Positions 49,401 to 63,340 of a stretch of DNA of 64,000 nt are shown in pieces. Source of the DNA: Dermatophagoides farinae (taxonomy: Eukaryota > Arthropoda > Arachnida > Sarcoptiformes > Pyroglyphidae); contig NC_134680.1 in assembly GCF_024713945.1 (NCBI RefSeq), forward strand, positions 1,512,001 through 1,576,000. The letters run 5' to 3'. A program made the translations under genes and the position numbers. Each line of letters starts with the position of its first letter. Within the stretch, counting starts at the first letter, position 1. The notes under the pieces are model-generated. The model was not told where the DNA came from and searched no databases. It saw only the letters and a program-made list of their open reading frames with translations.

Positions 49401-52400
49401 AAACAATAACAATAATCAACATCAGTTAAAAAATGAAAAATAAAAAAAAATTCAACCAACAAATGGTCGTCTATTCCGGATGAGATTTTCATATCAATAA
49501 TAACTAAAATTAAATGCCAAGCCACTTGATGCCAAAAAATATGACGCCATCATTGCCATTACCATTAGAATATATACCATTTATCATCATCATCATCATA
49601 GAAAACATTTTTTTTTATATATAAATGATATGTATTTTTCATTTCAATTCGGTCATTTATATTTGTTTATCATTTCCATTATCATCATCAACATCTTCAT
49701 CACGAACGTTGAAAAAGAATCATCATCATCATCATCATCTTTTTTTCAAATCATAAGACTTTGGTATATTTTATTGGTATATAGCCACTTAGATATGAAT
49801 CATCGTCATCATCATGATGATGATGATGATCATAGATGTTCATTATAAAGAAACGGCAAGTCTCTTTTTTTCATCATTGATTTTTTTTTATGAATGAATG
49901 GTAAATGTGTTTTTTATGATATCTAATTTTTTTTTCTTATGATAATGATATATGATTGTATGTATGTATGTATCCATTCATTCATTCTAGGAATTCTGAC
50001 CACACACATCCATTCATTTCATTTATTCATGTTTTTTTTTCAAAAGTGGAACAATGAAATTAATGAATAATAGTAACAAGAATGATATATACGTCACATT
50101 TATTTTTCATTTTTACTACTTATTTATTCATTTTTTTTGTTGTTGTTGTTTGTTTGTTTGTTTGGTTTGGTATTATTGAATTAATGATGTAAATTTTGTT
50201 CGTTTTTTTTCATCATCATCATCATTTTTAGGAATAAAAGGATTTAGACATGGGACAAATGGATTATATGTGGAAAAGAACGAGTCATGCAGAGTTTTTG
50301 TTCTGAATGATGATTGCCCGGATCATTTTTTTTTTTTTTTGATATTGATGACATTTTTTTCTTTGGTACTAAAGGGGAGATATAATGGGAAAAAATCAGC
50401 ATTTCAGGATTTTTTTTTTTTGGTTACTTCTCAAATATTCATCATCATCAAACATCAATGAATCTTGGTGATGAAGAAAGAAAAAAAAAAAAGATTTGGT
50501 TTTTTTTTCAATTCTTTTTTTTCAAATGTTGAATGATGCTTGAAAAATTGACCATCCTAATACTAAAGAAATTATTGGTTTTCAATGGATGCTTCTTCAT
50601 TTTCAACAATAAAAATAATAACAAGAAAAAGTATATAGATTTCAATTCAAAATTTAATCCAAACATATGGTCATCATTACAGGGGAAAATAATGGTGGAG
50701 ATTCAACAACAACAACAACAACAACAACAAATGAATCATGTCAATCATGACGACAGAAATGATGAAATCATATAGGTATTAATCAAAATTGAACGAAAAA
50801 AACAAAAATGTTCAATCAATGATTATGATTATTGTTTCATCGAAATGAATCCTGAATGGACATCATCATCATTTCTATTAAATCTCATGAAAACATGGAC
50901 CAAAATCAATTTCTTTCTCAATACAAATTCTCTGAATCGTTTTCGACAATAATTAAATTGAACAAAAATGGAAAAAATCTTTTCACCACAAATTCAATTC
51001 AATACATTGATGATTTGATCATCCAAGTACGAATGGAAAAGAAAAATTTTTTTTTTAACTATTTTGGGAATAGAGGTATTATGTGTGTGTGTGTGTTACG
51101 TGTGTGATTCATCGTTCCACAAACAACAATACGCAAACACACAAACACACACACACACGATTTGAAAATCTCCAAACGATCCATAGGATTTAGAATGAAA
51201 ATAATAACTATAACCAAAAAAAAAAAAAAAAAAAAAAATAGATTCCATGGAAAAAAGTATGAATATTCCAATTGGCCAAAAAGACTAAATGAATGTGATG
51301 AATATGTTTCGAATGATTGAATTGAATGGCATCATCATCATCATCGGCGACAACAACGAAGAAAAAAAAAAAGAAAATTGTTTGTTTTCATTCGATAATC
51401 GTTCGAACTCGAATTTGAATTTTTTGTTTATAATAATAATTCAATTTATGTATTTGTTTCTTTTGGCATTGAAAATTACTTTTGTTTTTTTTCCATTGAA
51501 TTTCGTAGAATTTAATCGAATTTTTTTTTCATTTATCCATTTTATAGAATCAATTGGATCAATTGAGATTCTGATATATTTTTGTGGGGATAGAATTGAA
51601 GAATATAGAAGTGGCAAAAACAATGACGTCATATATGGACAAACATTTCCGTAGATGTCATGTCATATGTGTATGAAGAAACAAAATAGAATGTTTGATG
51701 AAACAGAAATTTGGCCATGATGGATATCAAGAGATGGGGAAGAGTGTGTTTGGTACTGATATCATTTCCGTAATCATTCGAATTCACTGATGAACAAACT
51801 GCATTTTTCTTCCGGTGCGTCTATTTTATCATTCATTTCCGATTTGAATTAACATTCAGTCATCATTCATTTGTTTTTTTGTTGTTTTTTTTTTGATCAA
51901 CGAAACACGAAAGTTGCTTGTTAATGAGATGATATGTATGCAAATGATTATGTTATCATCATCGAAAAAAAACAAATAATAATAATGATATTATAAGATG
52001 TAACGATATTTCATCTTTTTTTGTTTCACAGATTCTTTGAAGAAATTCATTCTTCTTCGTTTACCAATGTCGAGTTTTTTTTTTATTCTATGCGAACAAG
52101 AATTTCACATCGATAAACCAAGAACGAAACTTTATTCCCGATGGACAATAGGAAAATGAAAGAAAATGTCATTGATCATAGATGATTGATCGATCGATAC
52201 CAAAAGATTCAAAAAGCAGAATCGATTTAACAATGGCATTTTTTTCCACGAATTTTTAAATGAAAATTTAAAAAAAAAAATTTTGTTTCATCATCATCAT
52301 CATCATCATCATTATGAGTGGAATCATAATCCAAATCAAATCATAATTTCCAAGTTCCGATTGACTACAAACTTGTTCGAATTGGAACAAACAATAACAA

Positions 52401-55268
52401 CAACATCAAAATTCTTGATATTGATGATGATGGAGAATGTTTCATATTTTTCACATTTGTTTCTTCCGCAATTTAACATGAATATTTTTTTTCTGAACCA
52501 TTACATTATCATGAGAAAAATAAGTCCATTATTTTTTTTTCCAAAAATTGTATGATGGTGAGATGATGGCCACCCATTGGTTTATAGAATACAAAAAAAA
52601 AACAACTCTAAATCCGGAACCAACCATTTTTATGTTGAACCATTGAAATTTTCTCAATGAATTTCTTTTCTTTTCTTTTTTTTCAGTTTCATTGTATATA
52701 TCATACAATTGTGAAAAAAACTAGAAAAAGAATACATCTATTCTTGAACTTGAACCATATGGTCTCGATCTCCGGATTCATTCATTGTTCATTCAAAACA
52801 AGTCCTTCATCAACAATAACAACAAAAACGACAAAAAGAAATAAAAATGAAATTCAATTGAATGTAGATGCAAGCTATTTTTAGATTTATTCCATTAATT
52901 TTGATTAATTTTTTTAGGGAATCATTCAGTTTTTTTTTGTTATTGGATTTGTCTCAAACATCGTGTGTCTAAAAAAAAAAAAAAATATCAGTGAATGAGA
53001 ATGATGATGATGATGACAATTTGGCCAAGTGATTTGAAATTTTTTTTTTTTTTACCAAATTACCACCACTCCCGATCATCATCAACGATTGGCCAAGTCA
53101 ATGATTTGTCGTCGTGGTGATCATCGTTAAATTTAAGCTAAGTTCAAATCGAATTTATCTAGTCAAGTTAACCAAATGTCATTTTCGATTAAAATTTTGT
53201 TTTTGTTTTTGTTTTTCTTTTGCCTTGCTTTTTAGGAATTTTCTTTAGAAATTTCAACAATTTTTGGCCTAAGACCAGTTACGACGATTCTGTCGTTGGT
53301 GGTATGACGTCAAAAAAAAAGAAAAAATAAAATAAATAAACTCATTTCATATATTGGATGCAGAATAATTTTCTGTTTTCAATAATAATTAAATTAATTT
53401 CATTAAACAATGCTACTATCATCATCATCATCATCAAGAATCAAGAATCAAAATCATCTTGATTACAGTTACAAAATGGCCCATAATGATAAAAACAAAG
53501 TTGAAAATTGAAAATGATTTACACACACAAACACACACACACACACAATAACTATGGAACTCTGTGATGCACTCTACAGTAGAATGAAATTCACTTCAAG
53601 ATTTTTTTTTTGTTTTATAACAACAAAAGCCAAAAAAAAACTCAAATTTTTTGCACGGCATCAAATAAGAGATAATTTTTAAAATAAAGAACACAAGACA
53701 AAACAAAGATAAATTTTTCATCCTAAAACTGGCAAATGGAATTATTTTTGAAATCAACATTATTCAAATATCTTGCCAACCCAACCATCCTAAAGAGGTT
53801 TGCATTCCATGAATATTCGCTTTTGTTTTATGTTTATATATGGCTTAGATTTTTAAAGAATTTTTAACCAAAAGAAAAAATCTGTTTCAAATTACTATTC
53901 ATTTATTAGTAGATGACAAAAAAAAATCCTAGCGTTATTCATATATGAACTTACAAACTTGAACTACATTTTTCTTTCTTTTCTCTTTAGAAAATTTCTG
54001 GATAGATTCTGTAATTCTGTTTTATTCAACAAACATATTCTGGGTCAATAAATGTCGTCGCCATCGTAGTGGTAATCGATTCGAATAAAGAAACAACAAC
54101 AAAATCCAAGTTCCATTATGCAATACATTTTTTTTTTGATTATTATTCTTAGGATATTGATTATGTGGTCCATTATTAATCCATGATGATGATGATGATT
54201 ACCATAGTCAATGATATAAATATTGATGTAACATTTACCAACTAAAGGTATTAATTTTTTTATTCTATAGATTCTAACTAGGTTGACCGGATATTAAATT
54301 CTTTTTGGACTGCTGCTTGTTCATTCCTAGAATGCTTGTCAATCCTTTTTATGTATAAAAAAAACATTGACCACATTGAAATTATTATTATTATTATTAT
54401 TATCGTCTAATTAACCCTTAATCTCTTTTTTTCTCTTATTTCTTGGCCAGTGTGGCCAGTGACAGTAGCTGAATCTTAATTGGAATTTTTCTTATCTCAA
54501 TATATACATTATTAAATCGCTTGTATACAGAACTAATGAACCATTCTTATATTGATCGAACATTGTAAGACAAAACCAAACATTTAATGACGTTTTTCTA
54601 GCTTAAAGATTAATGAAATTATGAGATCCCATGACCTCCATTATCATTTTGGCCAAAAATAGTTGTTTTTCTGGTTTAATCATCATTGATTTAAATAACA
54701 GTGAAACAAAGAGAGAGAGAAAAAAAAACGTTGTTGTCGTCGTTGTTGGACGTCATTGACAATATGTTCAAATTTTTTACTTAATTTTTATTTCAAATTC
54801 GTAAAAAAAACTAAATTTCGATTTTTCTCAAGTTTCAAAAACAACAACAACAACAAAAACAACAAAAACCCACTACGATAAGAGAATTTATTTAAATTCT
54901 ATGAAAGAGAAACTATTTTTTGAATCATAATCCAATTTATATTTTTTTTCCTTTTTTATGTTTTGTTTTGTCAGAATCAAAATATTCATTTTTTTCTTTT
55001 TTTTTTTTTTTTTTTTTGCTCAAAAAGTTTGACAGTAACCTCAACAAACATAAATAATGGGAATTTATTTATCGAATATTCAAAATATTAACTTAAATTC
55101 AGTTGTTCAAAATCCGATAATTCCCAAAAAAATATTTGACCAAATTCCAAAAAAAAAACAAAACAAAAAAGTATTTTTTTTTGTATTTATTTTAAATGAC
55201 AAATGACTACGATGTGTGAAAGTACAAGTATTTTGTTTCGAAGACAATTAAAAAAAAAATGTTTTTTT
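46482..55268. other. 8.8-kb gene-poor region upstream of CAPA
   Basis: No ORF with protein-like composition on either strand. Dominated by simple repeats: GTT tracts (47338-47351, 47523-47544), GT tracts (47948-47968), CAA repeats (48378-48401), CT repeats (48770-48793), CAT/ATG tracts (49723-49739, 49808-49829, 52289-52311) and long A or T runs (51215-51238, 54998-55017). It may contain CAPA promoter, leader exons or unannotated noncoding RNA; nothing allows these to be placed. Confidence 0.55.
48770..48793 (+). repeat. CT/TC dinucleotide microsatellite
   Basis: Uninterrupted alternating C/T tract of about 24 bases in the gene-poor region. Confidence 0.9.
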
Positions 55269-55800
55269 TTACAAAATTTGTCGAACATTTTTCGAATCAC
55301 CCATATTATAATCGACTTTCTTTTTTCTTCCTTCTTCAATTAATGACATTACCGATGGTCGTAATGCTGGTGGTTTCAGTTCATCATTCAATGTACAATG
55401 GTAACCATCGGGTAGATTGGATTCTTTTTTCACAAAATATGCACGTATTATATCCGTATCATAACGACAATCTTCGAATACTTTTTTCATCGATTCTTGT
55501 GGTAGATCCAGATGATATAAAAGGAAACTATTAATCAAAAAAAGAAATGATGAATAAAAAAAAAATGTCAGTAAACAAGAAAGAAATATACAAAAAACGA
55601 TTTACTTGGCCTGATTAAAACGTTTAGCATTCGGTATCGATGAAGGATAGACGAAAATGTAATGGCTGTAGGCCAAAATATTCCATTTTTCGTAAAATAC
55701 CATTATTATCGAAAATAAAATTGGCTGCACGTTTCATACATGATGCTAGTTCAGGTTTTTGTAGTTTTTTGATTAACAAAACTAATTCATATGCGGGCAT
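55269..55800 (-). CDS. mRpS6: Mitochondrial ribosomal protein S6 (bS6m), two exons, apparent one-base frame break
   Basis: Minus-strand exon 55800-55606 starts MPAYELVLLIKKLQKPEL and matches bS6m through NNGILRKMEYFGLQPLHFRLS. Exon 55527-55269 continues NFLLYHLDLPQESMKKVFED, then DTDIIRAYFVKK, HCTLNDELKPPALRPSV and a basic tail, ending RQIL. bS6m is a small-subunit protein of the mitoribosome. Splice sites are good (GGCCAA/GTAAAT; TTAATAG/TTT). The two halves are out of phase by one base: read straight, exon 1 stops after 58 codons, while a single extra base near 55638-55644 would explain the break and yields SSIPNAKRFNQAN across the junction. Expected length about 150 residues, normal for the family. 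A sequencing or assembly error in this indispensable gene is the simplest reading; a disabled allele is possible. Confidence 0.83.
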
Positions 55801-58670
55801 TGTATTTGATTTATTTGAAATTTTTGACCAAAAAAAAAATGTCTAAAAATTCAAAAAAAAAAAACAATAATCGAATTCGAAATCAGATGTTGATCATGAA
55901 AACATGTGTAACAAATTCTCAAATTATGGCGCCATCTGTCTGTGGGCAATAAAATTTCAGCCATAAGATTCGAATGTTATGATGATTACTAATAAATCTT
56001 CAAGATTATAAAATCATCATTATTATCAAACGAAATTACTGCCATTTAATTGATCATTTTTTTCCAATTGCAATACAATGTATTATCATCATAAACATTG
56101 GTGATATTGATAATACAATAGTTACTTCCGTCATAAATAATCATCATATATAATAATATACATGGCGGCAAAATGTCAAAGACATGGGAACCTAAGCAAC
56201 CTTAAAATTAAAAGAATGAAAAAAAAACAAATCAAAGATGAATCAACAAGCCGAAAATGATTTACCAGGTAATTATGACTATGATTATGAGGTTTGAAAT
56301 ACAAATATTATCATATTTGATAATGATTACGGTCTCCTAGGATTCCAAACAACACACACACATACACACACAAGTATTTTGTCCAGATAATTTTTTTTTC
56401 ACACCATATTACCGGTTGTAAATATCATAATAAATAATAAAAATAACTAATAAAGTCAGTATTACACACACACACACACTAACACACATATAGCTGCCCA
56501 ATGTGTTATATGAAAAAGACCGATGAAAAAAGTATGTAATCTCTGTATGAGTTTATGCGTGTGTGTGTTTGCGATATTCCGCTAGATCCACCATCCATTC
56601 TCATCGGATTTTTCGTTTTGAGCAATTTATTTTTCCTGTATCTGTGTGTGTGTGTGTGTGAGTAGTCACTCAATCGCAGTTGTCATTTGAATTTAGATTT
56701 GGATTTCGAATTCATGAAACGCGCGTTCATTTTTATTTTCTTGATTCCATAAACGTCATTATCATTTTTTTTCAACAAAACTTAATCCAAAACTTTTGTG
56801 TTTGTGTCCATTGTTTAAAGTTCCATACTTCCATCGGTAAGTTGTTTCCAATTTTTGATTCACAAAATTCACGAATTCGAATTTTGCTTATCATTTATTT
56901 TCAAAAATTGATTTTATTTTTACCAAATATTTTTCCAAACATATTCAAAATTATTCTTGTGTTTTTCAACAAAAAAACCCCCCTTTTATTCAAATTATTA
57001 TTATTCAATTTGTTATTAGGTTTCCTTGACAATATCCACACACACACACACACAAACACAAAGAAAAACAAGAAAAAATTCTTAATATTTGATGCATAAA
57101 TCGATATTTTACGAATACAATCAATCGATCAATCGATATAACTGTTTTATTTGTCCCATTTTTTTCGTTGTTGTTGTTGTTGTTGTGTCACGTTTACATT
57201 TCGGTAATTAATTTTTTGTTTTGTTTTCAATTACTCAAAATATTTATTTGATAAAATTTTATTTTACAAAAACTCATGACAACAAAATATTGGTTGCAAA
57301 CATTTTTTTTTTATTTTTCAAAATATATATTTGAACTTTGAAATTTACAACACATGCATGCTATACAATACACAATGCTTGTATTTGTGTGTGTGAAGTA
57401 TATTTAAACCAAAATTCATATATTGATGACATTCATTATTATCGTCATATAATCATCATCAATGAATGTCATCATCATCATATGAATAGTGTCAAAATGA
57501 TATTATTGTTGTTGTTGTTGTTGTTGTTGTTGGCTTATAGTTTTGCTTTGTTGTTCCAGTTTTCTTTTCATTTATTCATTTCAATGGAATAAAGTTCATG
57601 AATGAATCAAAATATTCGTATAGAAAAAAATGAGAAAAATTCTTCATTTCTGATTTATAAAAACCACACCCAATATTCTGTTGAACAAAATACTACATCA
57701 GCATCACCATATATAATTTTTCTAGGTGTGCTGTTTGTATTAACCGATATAACGATTGTGTGTGTGTGTGTGTGTGTGTGTTTGTACCGAAAATGAATAA
57801 AACAAAAATTCAACTCAAACCTGCTTTATAATCAAGGTTCAGGTATTTTTGTTTTTTTTTAAATCAAAAGTGAAAAAAAAATTACATAGATTCACAATCC
57901 AATCATCTTTTCTAATTTCATTCAGCAAGGCTGTTTGTTTGATCTAGTTTTTCATATATAACGTATACATATATAGTAAATGTGATATAAAATTGGGCGC
58001 CAAACATAAAAGAAAAAGAAATGAATTCCAGAACAACGCCCAAAATTTTACCTTTTTTTTAATATCCCCGATATATGTCGTCGAATTATTTTTGGAACCC
58101 GATTTTTTTTCCTGGATTTGATGATGATATTGTAGTTGTGTGTATATGTGTGTGTGTGTTACAAAATCACACATTTTTTAGGATAAATATTCGTACGTTG
58201 TAAATACCAACAACAAGATACCAAAATCTGTGATGACGATGATAATCTGAATTTAAAATTTATCATATGGTGAAAGAAACGAACAGAGATTCCTACATTC
58301 TTCGATCAAATGGTTTTATATGCTAAATATACATGTGTTATTTGAATTTATTTTGTCATTCAAGAATCAATTGAAAAGTTCATCAACCGAAACTGTGGTG
58401 TTTAATAATAGGAAAACAAAAAACTTCCTAGTCAACAACAACTACAACAATAACAGTACATTACCTTTCCCTTTTTTGAACAATCAATCAATGTCGATAT
58501 AGTCGGGAATAAATCAAATCCAAATCAATCAATCAATCAATCAGATTGGAAAATTGTTTTGATTTTTTTGTTTCTGTTCTTATTGTTTGATTCTGTCATC
58601 ATCCATTCCATTTGTATTTTCATATAGTTTTTTTTTCGTCCACAACAGCAGAAAAATAATAACGTAAAAA
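55801..58670. other. Intergenic region between mRpS6 and the tetraspanin
   Basis: No confident gene. A possible tiny first exon, ATG at 56238 (MNQQAENDLP) followed by a gtaatt donor near 56269, lies divergent from mRpS6, but no partner exon was found. CA/GT tracts at 56466-56480, 56645-56660, 57038-57053 and 57759-57781 and a GTT tract at 57505-57531. The later part probably contains the tetraspanin promoter and leader. Confidence 0.5.
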
Positions 58671-59736
58671 ATGGTAGACGGTGGTGTGGGTAAAGGCATT
58701 AAATTTGCCATGTTTGCAGCTAATGGCGTTATTTTTGTAAGTGTCCATTTCATCAAAAATTATTTTACGATTGGATGAATTGTAATTTTTTTTTTTTTAA
58801 TTAGGTTGGTGGTCTTGTTGTGTTCGCTATCGGTGTATGGACATTAGCCGATCGTTCATTTATGGAACGTTTATTAGGATCGAATCTATATATAACATCG
58901 GCATCATTATTAATTGCAGCCGGTGTAATCGTATCATTCATATCATTTCTTGGTTCATTGGGTGCATATAAAGAGATACGATTTATGTTGTTGGTATTTT
59001 TCGTTCTATTATTTCTTATATTCATATTGATGTTATTGGGCGGTATACTTGGCTATGTTTTTCGTAATCAAGTTGATGATCGTATGAAACGTGAAATGCA
59101 AATTACCATTAGCCATTATGGTAATGATTCTGCCATTACTGATGTAAGCATATAGTACAAATTATTTTTCTTTTGTTGTCTAATTTACTGTCATCCTTTT
59201 TATTATTTAATCATTTAGGCTTGGGATTCTGTTCAACGAAATGTAAATATCATCATCATTTTCTATAATAATGTTCTATTGTATGATTTTAAATTTTACT
59301 AATATAATATATTACCATTTCTTACCAAAATATCCAGTTCCATTGTTGTGGTATTGAATTGGATGGCCAACATGGTTATACTATTTATAGACAAAATAAT
59401 CCGATATTTGGATCAAATAATCGTAGACGAGTACCACGTACATGTTGTCTAAATCTACGTGATGAATCATCAGTGGAAAGATGTATGATGGAACCGGAAA
59501 ATCCTACACATACCTATCATGATGTGAGTATTATAAATGTTGTGTGTGTGTGTAATAAAAAATTCATTTTTTTTCAAAAAAAAAATATTTCTTCTCATTA
59601 TCAGGATTGTTATGATAGAATGAAAAATTTCGTCAAAGGTCATGCAATGTTAGTGGGCGGTATCGGTATCGGAATTGCTTGCATTCTGATCATCGGAATG
59701 GTACTTTCAATGGCATTATTTTGTATGATCGATTGA
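58671..59736 (+). CDS. Tetraspanin, five exons
   Basis: Exons 58671-58736, 58805-59143, 59219-59242, 59338-59523 and 59605-59736 are all phase 0 and give 248 residues. Four membrane helices: about 14-36 (FAMFAANGVIFVGGLVVFAIG), 53-76, 83-108 and 211-241. The large extracellular loop carries the family CCG motif (FHCCGIEL), a second PRTCC pair, a C in VERCMM and a final C in DCYDRM, i.e. six cysteines as in many tetraspanins. Tetraspanins organise membrane microdomains with integrins and other partners. The third exon is only 24 nt (AWDSVQRN) and sits immediately before CCG. The C-terminal tail is very short (CMID). Subfamily not assigned. Confidence 0.93.
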
Positions 59737-61364
59737 TTGAATGATATTCAGCGATCGTTCGTCTTTTTTTTCCTTTTCTTTTTGAAATCCCGTTATCAAC
59801 ACCTCGGACAACTAAATCAACCTACTTATAATAACACACATTATCAATAGCCATGTAATAGAAAAACATTTTTTCAAAATACCACAGGCTATATATAGAC
59901 AAAACAAAAAATATTACATACATGTTCATCCAAATAACGAATCTATCATCTTCATCATTTTTTTTTGTGTACAGCAGCAGCCTCAAATCAACAAAACAAA
60001 ATAGCCTTTATCATAGCCAAAAACTTCATTGGCTCATTCATAACCTAATAATAATAATAATAATGATGATGATAATAAACTGCCCTTTTTTCAATCATCA
60101 ATCAACTCTCACTTTCATCATCATCATCATCAAATACACTTACAAATCATCATTCGAACTCATTTTTTTCATCTATATTACCTGTTCTGGTTTTCTTCAA
60201 TTCTGAATACTTTTATTCTTCATCATCGATACACGAGCGAGTTTGGCCAAAATATCATTATGGATATTATATTCTATCCGATTCATTTGTAATATTAGAT
60301 AGCCAATGGATAATCTTCATCATTATCATCATCAGTTAATAGATAACTTAAATACAATAGATAGATAGATAGATTGCATTGTGTTGTACCTGTACACATT
60401 CACACATATATGAATATTCGATAATTGTCATTTCCATTTTTCTTTTTTCATTTCATTAATAATTGAAACAAAAATAAAATATATCGTTTACAATATATTA
60501 CGTTTTGTGTGTATGTATGTGTTTGTAAACACGGTATAATAAAAATAAATCGTTTATCGTTTATTTATTGATTCGAAATTACATTGGTTCGGTCTGGGAA
60601 CCAGAGAACAAAAAAAAAAAAGATTCGAAAAAAAATAAATATGACACGTACTATATGAACGGGCGATCAAGAATGAAAAAATGAGCACAGACAAAACAGA
60701 CATCATCATCATCATCATCAGCGAAAAAGGTAAAATCGTCATCAACGAAGAAAATCCTATTATTTCATCATAACATCGACATCATCATCATCATCATCAT
60801 CATCGTTCGAAACTTAGATATCAATTATCTTTTTTTTTGAGTTTGAAATGCGGAAAAAATATTCGAAAAAAAATTCTGATTTGAAATTTGATTAATTTTT
60901 ATTGATCAAAGATTCATACCGCTCTTCAAATTAATTAATAAATTATTATTTGTCTTCAAAACTGTGTATGTTCTAATTTTTTTTTCTTCATCATCATTTC
61001 TTCATTGAAATCATCGAATCTTGGAAGATTTACAAATACAAATGCTGATACTCGACACAATCAACAAATAATATGATATTAGAGAAAAATATGTTTATAT
61101 CGATATAAAATTGATCATTATCATCATATTTCAACCAAAAAAAAAATAAAAATCGATAACAAAACCCCTAACCCACAGTCAATCAATCAATCGTTTTGTT
61201 GGTTATTTTTTGTTTGTTTGTTTAGTACGCATCATCCAAGAAAAAATTGATCGTTCTCAATTTTTTCAAAAATCGCATTTTTAAAGAAAAAGTAAATAAA
61301 AACAAATTGTTCAAATCTATACAAAATCTGTATATGGTGAATAATAAATTTAGAATATAACAAA
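59737..61364. other. Intergenic: tetraspanin 3' UTR and slmb upstream region
   Basis: No coding sequence supported. AATAAA at 60473-60478 is a candidate tetraspanin polyadenylation signal. TAGA repeats (60359-60374), CAT tracts (60702-60720, 60781-60804). The last few hundred bases are presumably slmb leader. Confidence 0.55.
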
Positions 61365-63340
61365 ATGATGGATCAACATCAAGATATGATTGAAGATCTG
61401 GTATGTTTATTATTTATGGATACAAATAATATAATTCAATTAATTTGAAAAATTCTTTTGACAAAATTAGGAAGTTGCCCTGAATGAAAAAATAATGATA
61501 ACCGACCTGAAAGATATGAACGCTATGAATGATACGGCCGCCGTTGCAAACGGATTTAATGGTTCATTATCCGATCCAATGCAATTATTCAATAATGATG
61601 AAAAATATCAACGATTCTTTAAAACATTTGGCCTATGGTCGGAAACATTTCAGGATTCATTCGTACAACAATTATTATCACATATGTCACATTACCAACA
61701 TTCAAGAATCAATACATTTTTACGGCCAATGTTACAACGGGATTTTATTTCATTACTACCGAGTAGATTTTGTTTTGTTTGTCTTTTAAATTTAAAATTT
61801 ATGATGAAATTTTTTTTCACTTTTAGAAAAAGGTCTAGATCATGTAGCCGAAACTATTCTATCGTATTTGGATGAAAAATCATTATGTGCAGCCGAATTA
61901 GTATGTAAAGAATGGCATCGTTTCATTTCGGAAGGAATGTTATGGAAGAAATTGATTGAATCACGTGTAAATACTGATTCGTTATGGCGTGGTCTTGCAC
62001 AACGTCGTGGTTGGTATGTTTGTTTTTCCGTTTTTGATAAGTATTATTTACTAAAGAATTGATTTTATTTTTCGAATTTTTATTTCTCTTAGGATACGTT
62101 ATCTATTCAAACCACAACCAAATGAATCACATCCAGATCATATGTTCTATCGACGTTTATTTCCAACAATCATTATGGATATTCGTTGTACAGAAAATAA
62201 TTGGCGTTCAGGAAAACATACATTGAATCGTATTAATTGCCGTAGTGAAGGCAGTAAAGGTGTTTATTGTTTACAATATGATGATCAGAAAATTATCAGC
62301 GGTCTACGTGATAATACAATTAAAATCTGGGATCGTAAAGATTTGGCCTGTTCAAATGTAAGTGAACTAAAAAAAATTGTTTTTGATTCTTATGACACTG
62401 TTTTCTTTAAAGGTTCTAACTGGACATACTGGATCGGTTCTTTGTCTACAATATGATGATCATGTAATTATAAGCGGTTCAAGCGATGCAACTGTACGCG
62501 TTTGGGAGATTAAAACTGGACAAATGATCAAAACTTTAATACATCATTGTGAAGCTGTATTGCATCTTCGTTTTAATAATGGTATGATGGTCACCTGTTC
62601 GAAAGATCGTTCTATTGCCGTTTGGGATATGACATCACCAACTGAGATTAATTTACGTCGGGTATTGGTTGGTCATCGTGCCGCAGTAAATGTTGTAGAT
62701 TTTGACGAAAAATATATTGTATCTGCATCCGGTGATCGTACGATCAAAGTATGGAAAACATCTGATTGTGAATTTGTACGAACATTGAATGGTCATAAAC
62801 GTGGTATTGCCTGTCTCCAATATCGTGATCGTTTAGTGGTCAGTGGTAGTTCAGATAATACGATTAGGTATGTGTGAATTTGAATTTGATTATTTCGTCC
62901 ACTAATATACATAATGATGATTTGTAGAGTTTGGGACATTGAATTCGGTAACTGTTTACGCGTATTGGAAGGTCATGATGAATTGGTTCGCTGTATACGA
63001 TTTGATAATAAACGAATTGTTAGCGGTGCTTATGATGGGTATGTTGTGATTGTATTTTGATTTATGTTTTATATATTCGATTTTTTTTGTTTAATATAGT
63101 AAAATCAAAGTCTGGGATTTAGCTGCCGCATTGGATCCACGATCACCATCCGGTACATTATGTTTACGTACATTAATCGAACATACTGGTCGTGTATTTC
63201 GTTTACAATTTGATGATTTCCAAATTGTTAGCAGTTCACATGATGATACAATTTTGATATGGGATTTTCTTACACCCGATACGAATAATGAAACAACAAA
63301 CAAATCAAACAATCAATCATTGTGCTATAATAACAAATAA
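61365..63340 (+). CDS. slmb: Slimb / beta-TrCP, F-box and WD40 substrate receptor of an SCF ubiquitin ligase
   Basis: Seven exons (61365-61400, 61471-61762, 61827-62013, 62093-62357, 62413-62867, 62928-63038, 63100-63340) close exactly to 528 residues, similar to fly Slimb (about 510). Near the N-terminus is the beta-TrCP dimerisation region ([22 protein letters not shown]), then the F-box ([32 protein letters not shown]), the linker [19 protein letters not shown] and seven WD40 repeats from [11 protein letters not shown] to [10 protein letters not shown]. It recruits DSG-phosphodegron substrates (beta-catenin/Armadillo, Ci/Gli, IkB types) to Skp1-Cullin1; the WD40 surface residues around [12 protein letters not shown] and [11 protein letters not shown] are conserved. 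No break or odd residue seen. The start at [12 protein letters not shown] is the first in-frame ATG of a 36-nt first exon. Confidence 0.97.

Noticed and set aside
56238-56269. Possible tiny first coding exon (MNQQAENDLP then gtaatt) divergent from mRpS6
   Set aside because: No second exon in phase could be found before the tetraspanin, so a gene cannot be supported.
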